Source: Clitoria ternatea
Taxonomy: Eukaryota; Streptophyta; Magnoliopsida; Fabales; Fabaceae
Assembly: GCA_037962975.1 (NCBI GenBank)
Contig: CM075670.1
Span: forward strand, 155,314,501-155,378,500
Length of the DNA: 64,000 nt
Direction: 5' to 3'
Shown: positions 11,449 through 22,828 of the stretch, in pieces
Layout of the letters: every line of letters begins with the position of its first letter
Numbering within the stretch: the first letter of the stretch is position 1
Program-made: the position numbers and the translations under genes
The notes under the pieces: generated by a model
The model's database searches: none
Told to the model about the DNA's origin: nothing
The model's input: only the letters and a program-made list of their open reading frames with translations

Positions 11449-12530
11449 ATGGCAAATCGTCATAGCATGGAAGCCATAGCCACGGCATTCCAGCGTTTCG
11501 CTGACATATTCGAGAGGCAGAGCCAGCCTCAAACTGATGATGACCAAGGGTTGGACCGCTTCCTGAAGAGGAAGCCGATTGAGTTTGAAGGAGGATTCAA
11601 TCCCGAATCGGCTTATTCATGGATTCAGGATTTAGAAAGGATCTTTAGTGGCCTTCAATGTACCGAGGCCCAGAAAGTGGAATATGCTGTATATATGCTG
11701 CGAGTTAAAGCCGAGTGTTGGTGGAAGATCACCAAGGCCCGATTGACTGATGCAGGTACCCAGTTAATCTGGGAGAATTTTAAAGCATGTTTTCTGAAGA
11801 AATACTTTCCTGACACGGTGAGGAGTCGGAAAGAGTTGGAATTCATGGAACTAAAGCAGGGTTCTATGCTGTTGAGGAATACGCTGCTAAATTCGAAGCA
11901 CTATGCCTATTCTATCCTCTATTTCAGCAACCCGGAACCGAGGGTTCCAAGTGCATTAAGTTCGAAAGCGGATTGAGACCCAAGATTAAGAGATCCTTCA
12001 GACACCAGGAGATTTGGAATTTTCCAGTGTTGGTGAACAAATGTAGAATTTTTAAAGAAGACGATAATGTCCACCCGGGCCAGAGCAGCAGGACTGACAC
12101 GTCCTTGAAGCCACAACAGCCTCGCTTCAAGAAGCCGGGCAATGTTGGAAGAGGCGGATCCTCCTCTAAATATCGAGGATGGGGAAATCGTTGTGGTCGT
12201 TTTGGAGGTCGTCCTGGGAATGGTAAGTGCTTTAGATGTGGTGGTGACCACTTTGCCTGGGAGTGTGATGTTGGAAGAGATGTTGTATGCTTCCATTGTA
12301 ATGAAAAAGGGCACGTACGCCCCGACTGCCCTCAGCTGCAGCAAGCCAATGCAAACGTACAGCGTGGAGGTTTCCGAGGAAGAGGTCGCGGAAACGGCGG
12401 CCGAGGGAATGGTGGTAGAGGCAATGGAGCTCGGGGTAATATGATGTTTGCCCCAAATAACCGAGAGAGAAATGCTGAGCAACCAGCTGCAAGACGGGTT
12501 TATGCAATCAATGCTGAGGAAGCTGCACAA
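11449..12530 (+). pseudogene. gag remnant of element B
   Basis: It begins MANRHSMEAIATAFQRF, matching gag of A (MAHRQSMEAIATAFQRF), so the start is secure. The frame is open to about 11868, where one base is missing relative to A (atgct for atgact). The rest of gag continues in another frame. Zinc knuckles follow: CFRCGGDHFAWEC (CX2CX3HX4C, near 12230) and CFHCNEKGHVRPDC (canonical CX2CX4HX4C, near 12290). A Gly/Arg-rich tail (near 12370-12440) follows them. Gag would form the particle and package RNA. Confidence 0.93.
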
Positions 12531-12896
12531 GCTAACGACTTAGTGCAAAGTAAGTGCTCACTCGGTAGTCATACTCTTGATGTAGTTTTTGATTCTGGAG
12601 CTACCTACTCCTTTATAGCTGACGATTGTGTGAGATGTTTGAGGTTGCCGACTGTGTATATAGATCAGACTTTGGAGGTAGCCAATCCGACCGGCGTTAA
12701 AGTGTTGACATCGATGATGTGCAAGGATGTAACCTTTACGTTGGGCGATCGGAGTTTTACCTTCGATTTAGTATGTGTGCCTCTGAAAGACCTGGACATC
12801 GTGCTTGGCATGGATTGGCTATCGGCCAACAAGGTGCTGGTGGATTGCCAAAATTGAAGGGTGATTTTTCCCAGACAAATCCATAATGATTAGACA
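12531..12896 (+). pseudogene. Aspartic protease region of element B
   Basis: The catalytic DSGATYSFI motif is intact (Asp codon 12591-12593), as is the later DIVLGMDWL segment near 12800. Stops follow at 12855-12857 (TGA where A has CGA) and 12891-12893. The protease itself could still be translated from the shifted gag frame, but it would no longer be joined to the polymerase. Confidence 0.9.
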
Positions 12897-14366
12897 GTGC
12901 AAGGTATAGCCCAGTTATTTGTGATGCTTTGTTTGATCGAGGATGAGAGTAGAATCCGAGTGCATGATATTCCGATTGTTTGTGATTTTCTTGAGGTGTT
13001 TCCGGATGATGTGCCGGGTGTCCCTCCAAATAGAGAAGTTGAATTCTCTATTGACTTAATCCCTGGAGCCAAGCCAGTCTCTAGTTCTCCTTATAGGATG
13101 TCTCTGACTGAATTAGCTGAGTTAAAGAAGCAAATTGACGAGTTGCTCGGTAAACAGTTCATTCGACCGAGTGTATCACTGTGGGGTGCACCAGTGTTAC
13201 TCGTCAAGAAGAAGGACGGTAGCATGAGGTTATGTATAGACTACCGACAGCTAAACAAGCTTACGATCAAGAACCAGTACCTATTACCTAGGATTGATGA
13301 TTTGATTGATCAGTTGCGGGGTGCTTCAGTCTTCTCCAAAATCGATTTACGGTCGGGATACCACCAGATCCGGGTGAAGGACTCGGATATTCCCAAGACC
13401 GCATTTAGGACTCGGTATGGTCATTACGAGTATGTGGTAATGCCATTCGGCGTGACAAATGCCCCTGTTGTATTCATGAATTACATGAACAGCATTTTCC
13501 ATCCATACTTAGACCGATTCGTAGTCGTTTTTATCGATGATATCTTGGTTTATTCTAAAACCCCCGAGGAGCATGAGGAACATCTCTGATCGGTACTCCA
13601 AATATTAAAGGAGAAGCAACTATTTGTAAAACTTTTGAAGTGTGAGTTCTGGATGGATAGGATTCATTTTCTTGGGCATGTAATTTCTGAGGAAGGTGTC
13701 TCGGTAGATCCTTCCAAGGTGGAAGCTGTAATGGCGTGGGAGAGGCCTAAGTCGGTCTCAGAGATCAGAAGCTTCATGGGTCTGGCCGGTTATTATAGAA
13801 GATTTATTGAGGGGTTCTCTAAGCTTGCTCTGCCCCTAACCAAGTTGACTCGGAAGAATGTCCCTTTCGTGTAGAGTTCAGAGTGTCAGAAAAGTTTCCG
13901 AGAGCTAAAGACTAAGTTGACAACGGCTCCAATGTTGGCATTGCCAAATTTGCAAGAAAGCTTTGTAGTTTACTATGGTGCATCTGGACTCGGTCTCGGA
14001 TGTGTGCTGATGTAGAAGAACTGAGTGATAGCTTATGCCTCTCGTCAGTTGAGGCCACACGAGCAGCACTATCCGACTCACGACTTGGAGTTGGCAGCTG
14101 TTGTCTTCGCATGGAAAATATGGAGACATTACTTGTATGGCTTCAAATTCGAGGTTTACAGTGACCACAAAAGCATCAAATATTTATTCGATCAGAAAGA
14201 GCTGAACATAAGGCAAAGGAGGTGGACGAAATTCTTAAAGGATTACGACTTCGAGTTGAAGTATCATCTGGGTAAGGCGAACGTTGTGGCCGACGCCTTG
14301 AGTCGGAAGTCGATTCATGTGGCAAAAATGATGGTGAAAGAAATGGAATTAATTGAACAATTCTGA
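12897..14366 (+). pseudogene. Reverse transcriptase-RNase H region of element B
   Basis: The reverse transcriptase core is well preserved. The catalytic FIDD is intact (13530-13541), as are FSKIDLRSGYHQ and VMPFGVTNAP. In-frame stops interrupt it at 13587-13589, 13872-13874 (TAG for TGG), 14013-14015 (TAG for CAG), 14022-14024 (TGA for CGA) and 14364-14366 (TGA for CGA). RNase H (about 13960-14310) has YYGASGLGLG, so its first catalytic Asp is changed to Gly, while VVADALSRK is kept. All stops are in one frame, showing substitution rather than indel decay after gag. Confidence 0.93.
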
Positions 14367-15866
14367 GACATGAATTTGCACATGGATGTCTCTTCGTCTC
14401 GGAAGGTAACGCTCAGAATGTTGAAGATAGCCAACGAGTTTCTAAAGCTAGTGTATGTGGAGCAGAAGTCGGATCCCTACTTAGCTGAGATGAAAGAGAC
14501 TCTAGCTAAGGGCAAGGATCTGTCCTTAACCGAGGGCTCGGATAGAATTTTCCGGGTGAAGGATAGGATATATATGCTGGGTGCTGGCGAATTGAGGAAG
14601 ATGGTGCTCGATGAAGCCCACAAGAGCCTGTTAAGCATCCACCCGGGCACTACAAAGATGTACCATGACTTGAGGATGCACTTCTGGTGGCCCGGATTGA
14701 AAAGAGACGTGGTCGACTATGTGGCTCGGTGTATCATTTGCTAGAAGTCAAAAGTTGAGCACCAGAAACCGTATGGTGGATTGTAACCTCTTGAAATCCC
14801 CGTGTGGAAATGGGACTCAATTGCCATGGACTTTGTAATAGGATTGCCTAAAACCCGGGCGGGTTATGATGCCATTTAGGTCATTGTGGACCGGTTGACG
14901 AAGTCTGCACACTTTTTACCCATGAATATGAGATATTCACTTCAGAAATTGGCCCAGATTTATATCCGAGAAATTGTCCGACTGCATGGTGTGCCGACTT
15001 CTATCGTGTCGGACAGGGATCCTAGATTTACTTCCCGGTTTTGGGGAAGCTTACACCAGGAATTAGGCACTAAACTCTGACTGAGTTCAACCTACCATCC
15101 CCAGTCGGACGGGCAGTCCGAGCAGACAATACAAAGTTTAGAGGACTTGCTGAGGTCGTGTGTGTTGGAGCACGGTGGTAGTTGGGACCAATATCTCCCT
15201 CTGATTGAATTTACATATAATAACAGCCACCACAGCAGCATTGGCATGGCACCATATGAAGCATTGTATGGCCGGAAATGTCGAACCCCACTCTGTTGGT
15301 CGGAAATCGGTGAAAGTCTATTGTTGGGACTAGAAATTGTGAAGCAGACTTCTGAACAGATTCAAGTAATTAGGGAAAAGATGAAGGCATCTCAAGACCG
15401 ACAGAAAAGCTACCATGATAAGTGGACCAAGCCGGTTGAATTTTCGGTCGGTGATAAAGTGTTCTTGAAGGTTTTGCCGAATAAAGGGGTCGAACGAGCC
15501 TTCAAGAATGGGAAATTAAGCCCCTGGTACATTGGACCCTATGAGATAATGGAAAGGGTCGGTCCTGTGGCATACCGATTAGCATTGCCGACTCATCTAT
15601 CAAACTTGCATAATGTGTTTCACATGTCTTAATTGAGGAAGTGTTTACCCGATTGTACACACGAAATGCCAGATGATGAAGTCGAAATCAGAGAGAATTT
15701 GAGAACTATTGCTGTACCGACTAAAATTGTGGACCGATCGGTAAAACGCTTGAAGAGCAAGGATGTGCAACTAGTCGAAGTAGCGTGGCAACAAAATGGA
15801 TGTACTTCTTATACCTGGGAACGCGAGGATGCCATGAGGCAGCAGTATCCTGAGCTATTTTATTGA
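14367..15866 (+). pseudogene. Integrase and chromodomain-like end of element B
   Basis: The HHCC region (HPGTTKMYHD to CIIC, about 14640-14741), the catalytic core (IVSDRDPRF near 15005; HPQSDGQSE near 15100) and PYEALYGRK are all recognisable. Stops occur at 14742-14744, 14784-14786, 14877-14879, 15078-15080 and 15630-15632. The C-terminal region (VKRLKSK... to YTWEREDAMRQQYPELF) is the group II chromodomain-like tail typical of Tekay/Del elements and ends at 15866. The tail contacts chromatin in active relatives. Confidence 0.92.
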
Positions 15867-15903
15867 GGTAAGCTTGTGTTTGAATTTCGAGGATGAAATT
15901 CTT

Positions 15904-16417
15904 TGAGGGGGGAGTAGTGTAACATCCCGATTATTTAATTAATGGCAAGATTAATATTAAATGCTAATTAAGAATTAATTTAAAATAAAAGAAAACTTAA
16001 TGCTGATTGAAGTGATGGGATATGACCTATGATTGGATGGTGGCTGCCATTTCACGTTCTCCCACCCGCTCTCCTCATTTCCTTGAGTACATGTTCAGAA
16101 GCTCTCAACCACCTTCCCATTCTCTCAAAAATCCCCTCGAGACTCTTCCTCTTCCTCTACAATTCTTCTTCTTCTTCTTCTTCGTTCTTCTTCTTTTTTG
16201 TCAGTTTACGACTGTGGTGTTGTGGAGGACTTGAAGTTCCCCACTATTGGCAAGGAGCGATCGTTCGGAGGAGGAGCAGCTCCCAGTTGCTCCAAACTGT
16301 GTGTGTGGTGTTCGTCTGAATCTGAGAGTTGTTGAGCGAGAGAGACTGAGGGAACGAGCAAAGCACGGGTCAACACTAAAAATCGAGGAGCTTCTTGCGT
16401 CTTTCGAGTAGGTAGGG
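15904..16417 (+). repeat. Element B polypurine tract and first part of 3' LTR
   Basis: The tract tgaggggggagtag (15904-15917) precedes TGTAACATCCCG at 15918. The segment matches 8257-8760 of the 5' LTR, including the shorter CTT microsatellite (about 16163-16184). It ends at the taggg duplication (16413-16417), where element C is inserted. The sequence gagtag then gtaggg at the junction preserves the donor-like AG/GTAGGG that is mutated in the 5' LTR. Confidence 0.93.
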
Positions 16418-16589
16418 TGTAACACCCTAATTTCTAATTAATTAGATGAAATTAAAGGGAAATTTTTTGAAAAATTTAAGGTTAGCAAACCTTGCATACT
16501 CTGTCCAGATTAATAAAACCGAGCACAACAAGGAGAAGGAGGGGGAGGAAGATAAAGAAAAGAGCTCATGCACCGTGAACGAAGGGAAC

Positions 16590-17470
16590 GCTTAGGCGAA
16601 TCCAATGGCACCTGGCACATTTGCTCAAGCGAAGCGAACTACGCTCAGGCGATTCTACTCAAGTTCTCCAGTCCACACAACACTCGCTGAAGCGAAGCTA
16701 CACTCGGTATCCAGTCATTCCACTCGGTTTTTAGCGTATGGTTCACTCGGGAAGGGTCCACTCTCAGCTTACTCGGATTTGAGACAACCGTTCACCCGGT
16801 ATCAACTTAGCTCACACGGAATTTGTTCTTAGGATCACTCGGTGAAGGGGCTCTTTCCACTCGACTTCATCCTTATGTGCTCCATAACTTAGTTCCTTAC
16901 TTTGTATTCATATACCACACAATAGTCCACTCAAGGGGCGAGGGTTGTTCCATTCGGAAACCAAGGGTATTCTTTACTCATACAATCTCCCCAGTTCTCT
17001 ATCATTCGGTTATTTTACCTATTTTACACTCTCTTGGACCTAACCTAATCCTAACCACTTGGAATACCATCCTTTGGTCACCCGGTTACATATATATGCG
17101 ATTTACTCAAAATTTATGAAGGGGGTTTCTCTCAGAATCCTTTTCAGGCAATCCCCACTTGGAAAGGCCCAGCTATGAGTCACTGACATACAACACATTC
17201 TAGTCAGGAAACCTTCACTTCGATGGGTTCTCACTCGGAAATCATTAATTAATCTTTACTCAGGGGACCTTACAATTACCACTCACTGGATTCAACCCAA
17301 CTCCTCCTCCGAACTATACGACCACAATCATTCGACTGTTCAACTCCTCATCACTCGGAATGACTCACTGTCTCGCTTTTCCCCAATCCACAACCTAGCT
17401 ACACTCCTACCCATAGTCACACTAATCTCATACGCTCGAAAGTATACCCACACATCCATACCTATCACTC
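16590..17470 (-). repeat. CCGAGTG / CGCTTGAGCG motif array in element C
   Basis: On the plus strand the motif appears as cactcgg and close variants, scattered at irregular spacing from about 16700 to 17470. It is preceded by gcttaggcga, gctcaagcga and gctcaggcga motifs (16590-16700). The order of the two motif types, relative to LTR direction, matches that in the B LTR. No fixed period is seen here. Confidence 0.85.
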
Positions 17471-19054
17471 GGGCATTACCTACAGCATAAAATAAACACA
17501 CAGTATATATACATAGAGAGGTACTTGAATAATTACAAAAGTATCTTCATGTCTTTGTTCACCCGAAAGTGTTCAAGTTCTAACGTAAGGACTAAAATCA
17601 AAATATGAGCCGGCCAAGGCTTAACAGGACCTTACACACAGTATATACATATACACATATACTCAATAGCACTCGGTTGCTTGTTCTGCACTCAGCTCCT
17701 CCTTCACCCTTCATTCCGAGAGATGTTCACTGAAAAATGTAGCCACTGCAGGGGTGAGCTTTTACATGTAAAATGACAATCAAAGACTCGGTATCAGTGC
17801 CAGTACGCACACCTACTTTCACTCAGTCGTATTCAGGTTAAACTAAGTCCATGCAAATCAGAATAATATCTATAACATACATACTACATAAAGTTCATCT
17901 TCATTCACACGTACACATGCATCCACACACTCGGAAATCATTCATAACACTAAACACGTGCTATGCGTACTATCTTAATCAACATCATATCTACATGCAT
18001 GCCTGCGGATCCGACTTGAGTAATGACTTTCAGTTATAGTTTCCCCCTTACTGGCCGCTCGTCCATCAGCTCCTCCCGTGTGGTACCGGTCTCCCATTGA
18101 CATCTTGAGACTCATCTCTAGCTCCTACGACTACCACGAGCTCTCACAGGATCTAGCCAAGGTCTGTAGCTGGAAGCCATTCCCTCGGGGCTCTAGACCT
18201 TCCACGGGTCACCCCATTCTTACACATATAGCTAATGCGTTTACCAGCAAGCATCATTACTCAACTAATACCTCCTTCGCAACCATCATAGTAGAAACAA
18301 ATTCAACACAGTCTTTACATTTACTTTGCCAGCCACACCAACATGCACTGCAATCGGACAATCAAGGTAATAACGTCTGACAAATCAACTGAAAATCACA
18401 CGTTCATGTTCTCACAGTGTTAACAGAGATAGGACCATGCATCTCATTCGTCTATAACAAGGCTAACAGACTACATTACCACCATCTTGATTACAAGCAA
18501 TTATTGTACAACTACTATCTTACACATAGGATCCAGAATCAACAATCATGCATAATATTCAATCGCCATAAACACATGCACACACTCAAAGCAATACATC
18601 CATCCGGTACCGTTCCTGGACCATGCATTTGACATGCAAGCGCCCCCTACCTACAGAAGGAACTCAAGAAGCTCTCCTGCTCTCAACGTTTGGTCTGACG
18701 CTCTATCCGACTCGTCCAGATCCCCTTCGCACCGTCGTACTCTGCAATCGGCTCGGGGATGAGAAGTTGTTCTTCCTCTGCTTCAATGATCGTCTTCCAC
18801 CAGTTGGAGGGGACTCTGACCTTCCTTCAGCACCATCGTTGCGATCTCCAGAAACGAAGAGCAAAACAGGGGAAGGGAAAAGAGGATGAAAACGAAGAAG
18901 AAGAAAGGAGAGGATGAAGCAGTGGGAAAGGATGAGTATCCACGGTGATACAGGGTATATATATGCATGCGAAGAGAGGGAAGTGGGATGGGAAAACGTG
19001 AGTCGCAGCCCACTCACGTAACTCGCCAATCACAAACAGCCATCTTTCACTAAC

Positions 19055-22000
19055 CACTACTACAAAAAAGGCTATTGTCAGCGGTTCCGCTATTGCTATT
19101 GTCAGCGGAAGAAGCGCTAACAATAAGGACGCTGATAATAGCACTAAAAACAATGTCAGCGTTTAAACCGCTAACATTATCTATGTATTGTCAGCGGTTA
19201 TGGTGCGGAACCGCTGACAATAGTCAAACAATGTCAGCGGTTGTAGTGCGGAACCGCTGACAATAGTTTTTTTTTTAAATTTCAGTTTGTTAGTTTACTA
19301 ACCCCTACCCCTGTATTAAATATTTTAATAAACAGATTCAGAATTATTGATATAGCAATATGAATACCTAAAGAAAAGTAAAACACCAACTAACAATTTT
19401 TTAAAATTAGTTTAGTTTTATGTACCTATATTACACACTACAATACTAATTCATACTAATTCCTGCATATAATAATTACCAATGAACATTATAGCACTAA
19501 GTGATACCAAAAACATAATTCTCGAACTAATGGTTACAGTATCATATACCTATATTAAAGACAAAAATATACTAATTTCCATAATTATTTCCCAAAAATG
19601 AAATATAACAATATTATCAGCGCAACATGAATACATCCACTAATAAATTTAATCAAGCCAAAGTATACATATATGTCATTATAGTATATTCTAGTCTAAA
19701 TAATTTTAATTCTTGCACATGATAATTGATCAATGAACATTATTTCAGTAAGACATACATTGTATCGTAATGAATTTTCAACCATCATTAATTAATAATA
19801 CTAATGAGTAACACACAGAGTTAGCATTATACTACACCAAAATATAGCACTTTAAGTATGAGTTCTATATATCTACTACTGGTATGATTCATGCGACATG
19901 TGCTATCCAAAAAATAAGTGAGTAATATCAATTGTTTGCATGATTCATATAACATATGAGTATATTTACTTCTGACAAGATTGATATAACATGTGCAGCC
20001 CAAAAAACATGGTGGTACTATCTACTGCTGGCATTGTTCATGTAGAGACTTTGACTGCAAAGGAAGAGTTACTTGGTTTCCTAATTAACAAAAACATAAG
20101 TAAATGAATACATATATGGTAAAAGTAGGAAATATGAACAAAGGAACTAAGAAATTATTAAATTTAAAAGTTGACCTAATTCAAAAATATGTTGAAAACA
20201 TATGAAGACCAATCATCCTTTACTTCATCCAACTGTTTAGTGTTATAGGTGGTACACTGATACTCATCAAAATACTACAAGTGTAAACATTTAAAAAATT
20301 ATGGAGATTAACATACACATACACATTAAGAAAATGAAATTATAATGAGTGTATAATACTAGGCAAGGTTAGAGGCATACTGTTCATGAACCTCATTACA
20401 TAATATCCACAGTCTATATTATTCTTTTGACGAGGGCACTACACATAGAAAATGTAATTAAATATTAAAAGCACTTCTTGGATTGATAAATCATAAAAGG
20501 TAAAAGATGAAAACATATACCTCCACCTTGCACCATTTCATTTGGGTCTTGAATTTGGGTATCTTGATTCCTCGAAAAGCACGATAAATACATATACACA
20601 TAGTGAGTTATGTTTACATAAATATAATAAATGGAGATAGTAAACATGAACATAATGAATGAAAAAGTCATATACATTTAGGTTAGTCTCTTCCTTTTCC
20701 TTATACCATGATGCAATATATTTATCCATATTCCATCTGTATGATCATTTCTTAAATACATGTTATCTTCTATCATTGGATCACTACCTTGTGATTGTGA
20801 CATTTCTAAGAAAGGATTATCCTCAACATTATTATTTATGTTTTCCTTTGATAAAAGAACAATTGAACAACTTTTGTCTAAAGGGTCTGGGACATAGAAC
20901 ACCTATTTAGCTTGCGATGCCAAAATAAACCGATCATCTTTGTATCCTTCTTTATTTAGATCAACTTGTATAAAGCCCGATCCATCCGCTCGGACACCAT
21001 GGCCGTTGTCAACCCACTTACAACAAAAGACAACCTCTTTAAACATTACATAATCCAACTCCCATATGTGTTCAATAACCCCAAAATATGACATACTTGC
21101 ATATATTGGATTTTTGTCTTTAGCACTTGAGATATGCAATGCTTGAGCAACAAGGGTAAAGGTAATCATGCTTATTCATCACAACACAACACAATACAAC
21201 CATATAATTATAAATCAAACATCTAAATCCATACACTCAATATTCAAATAATTTCTTAATCACACATTCATTTCTTAACTTATCCTTAACAATCTTGAAT
21301 TAACTTCTCCTATCACCAAAAAGGTCTTTAACTTATCCTTAACAATCTTGAATTAACTTAACTTATCCTTAACAATCTTGAATTAACTTAGTCCCTTATA
21401 GTTTTCTAAAACCTCTTTTTTTGTTATCAATTTACTTATGAACGGTTTTTAAGGCTAAAAATTTAAAACTTAGAACCAATGAATCACATGATTCTTATAG
21501 ATTCCTATTTAGTTCTAAGAATCCTTATTTAGAAATTTTATTATTTCTTAAAATAAACACTTAAATTTTAATTCACTTAGTTCCATAAACGTGTTTGTCC
21601 CTAATCCATTATGTATTTAAAAACATTATAATTTAGAAGTTCTAGTTTATTATGATTTCGTAAAACCCAATATTTTAATACTTTGTAAGGTTCTAGTTCA
21701 TTATAATTTTGTAAAACTCAATATTCAGATATTTTATAAAGTTCATGATTGAATATTTCTTCACCTAAATTTTTAAAAAGAATTTATTTACTAATAAGTT
21801 ACCCTTACATCTCAATGCCCATAATATGTCCCCTTTTTCTAGTATTTATTATTGTTATTGTGGTATCCTATAATAATTACCCATACACATTACATATTAA
21901 CAAGAATAATTACTATTTTTTTTAATAACTTTGACCAAGAAAATAACAAAACATAGGCTAAAATATATGGCCCAAAGCAATAACAAAAAAAACCTACAGG

Positions 22001-22692
22001 ACTTGTTCACCTCCTAACGTCAATTAGAATAGAAAAGGGGCTGCTAAGTGACATTCAACCATCAAAATGTGGACAGCATAATTTGTAAGAGGAATCTCAT
22101 ACTTATAAACAAAATTAATGGCATAACAATTAATAATAAAAAATAAATTTGCTGCTACAAATACCAAAAATAGAATAAGATACCAAAAAATATATTATAA
22201 ACAAGTCACCTTTGAAGAAGAAAACAGAGCAGATCAGGGAGCAAGGACAGCAGGTACAGCAAAAACAAATGTTAAAATGAAGCCTTTTACAAAACGCACA
22301 GAAAGATGGACCACAAAGATGACAAAATGATGGACACAAGAAAGCTATAGCATCTCAGCAGAAAAGAGAGGAGGGAAACAAAGAGGCACCTTTGGTTTTG
22401 GAAAGGGAAAGTACATGTTACTTTTGTAAAGACAACATGATATAAAAAAAGAAAAATAAATATTATACTTACCTTTTTTAGCTTCAGCGAGCGTCGTCCA
22501 GCGAGTGTAGCGTGTGGAAATATTAAATAATTTGACTATTGTCAGCGGTTAGCTACAGGAACCGCTGACAAAAACATTATCAGCGCTTACAACAATAACC
22601 GCTCACTTTACAATGAATATTGAAGCAATGTCAGCGGTTGGACGGAACCGCTGACAATAGTGGCGCTACTTTTTGTAAATTCTGTTGTAGTG
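19055..22692 (-). mobile_element. CACTA (En/Spm-type) DNA transposon, deletion derivative
   Basis: It starts CACTACTACAAAAAAGG and ends with the inverted GTAGTG, flanked by the 3-base duplication aac (19052-19054, 22693-22695). Subterminal copies of tgtcagcggtt, in both orientations, lie at 19076-19270 and 22535-22665, as expected for transposase-binding sites. The interior is AT-rich and keeps only a fragment of transposase, so it is non-autonomous. Its 3.6-kb length is short for an autonomous member. The imperfect tips (CACTACTAC versus CACTACAAC) suggest age. Confidence 0.92.
20678..21169 (-). pseudogene. CACTA transposase fragment with DUF4216 domain
   Basis: The minus-strand product contains SYFGVIEHIWELDY, KWVDNGHGVRADGSGF and NKEGYKDDRFILASQAK, the hallmarks of DUF4216, found at the C-terminal side of plant CACTA transposases. 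A TAG at 20903-20905 interrupts it right after ASQAK, where relatives usually have Gln (a CAG to TAG change). The frame then continues VFYVPDP and ends with a region containing RNDHTDGIW. The catalytic transposase domain upstream is absent. The identification is by motif memory, not by a search. Confidence 0.87.
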
Positions 22693-22828
22693 AACTAAGC
22701 CTTAATTAACTTGTCATTATTCCTTAAGTTAATCCGATTATGATTGTCAATTAACTTCTCACTTTGAAATCAAAACCTTAATAGTTTATTTTTCATTCAG
22801 CATTTAACTTCAAAATTGGGATGTTACA

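Larger units (their letters stand above)
16418..22828 (-). mobile_element. Element C: minus-strand solo LTR of a Tekay-type element, split by a CACTA transposon
   Basis: Read on the minus strand it begins TGTAACATCCC (at 22828) and ends GGGTGTTACA (at 16418), flanked by the direct repeat taggg (16413-16417, 22829-22833). Its beginning aligns with the A LTR (shared ttaaatg, tgaatgaa, aataaac). It has the family box agctcacccctgcag near 17740, a gtaggtagggggcgc donor-like site near 18645, and a CCGAGTG array. No coding region lies between LTR ends. Without the CACTA insertion it is about 2.77 kb. A solo LTR forms when the two LTRs of an element recombine. Confidence 0.92.

Noticed and set aside
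18703..19153. Overlapping minus-strand frames of about 76-108 codons in element C
   Set aside because: They fall in the pyrimidine-rich leader of a solo LTR, overlap in different frames and are not kept in related LTRs.
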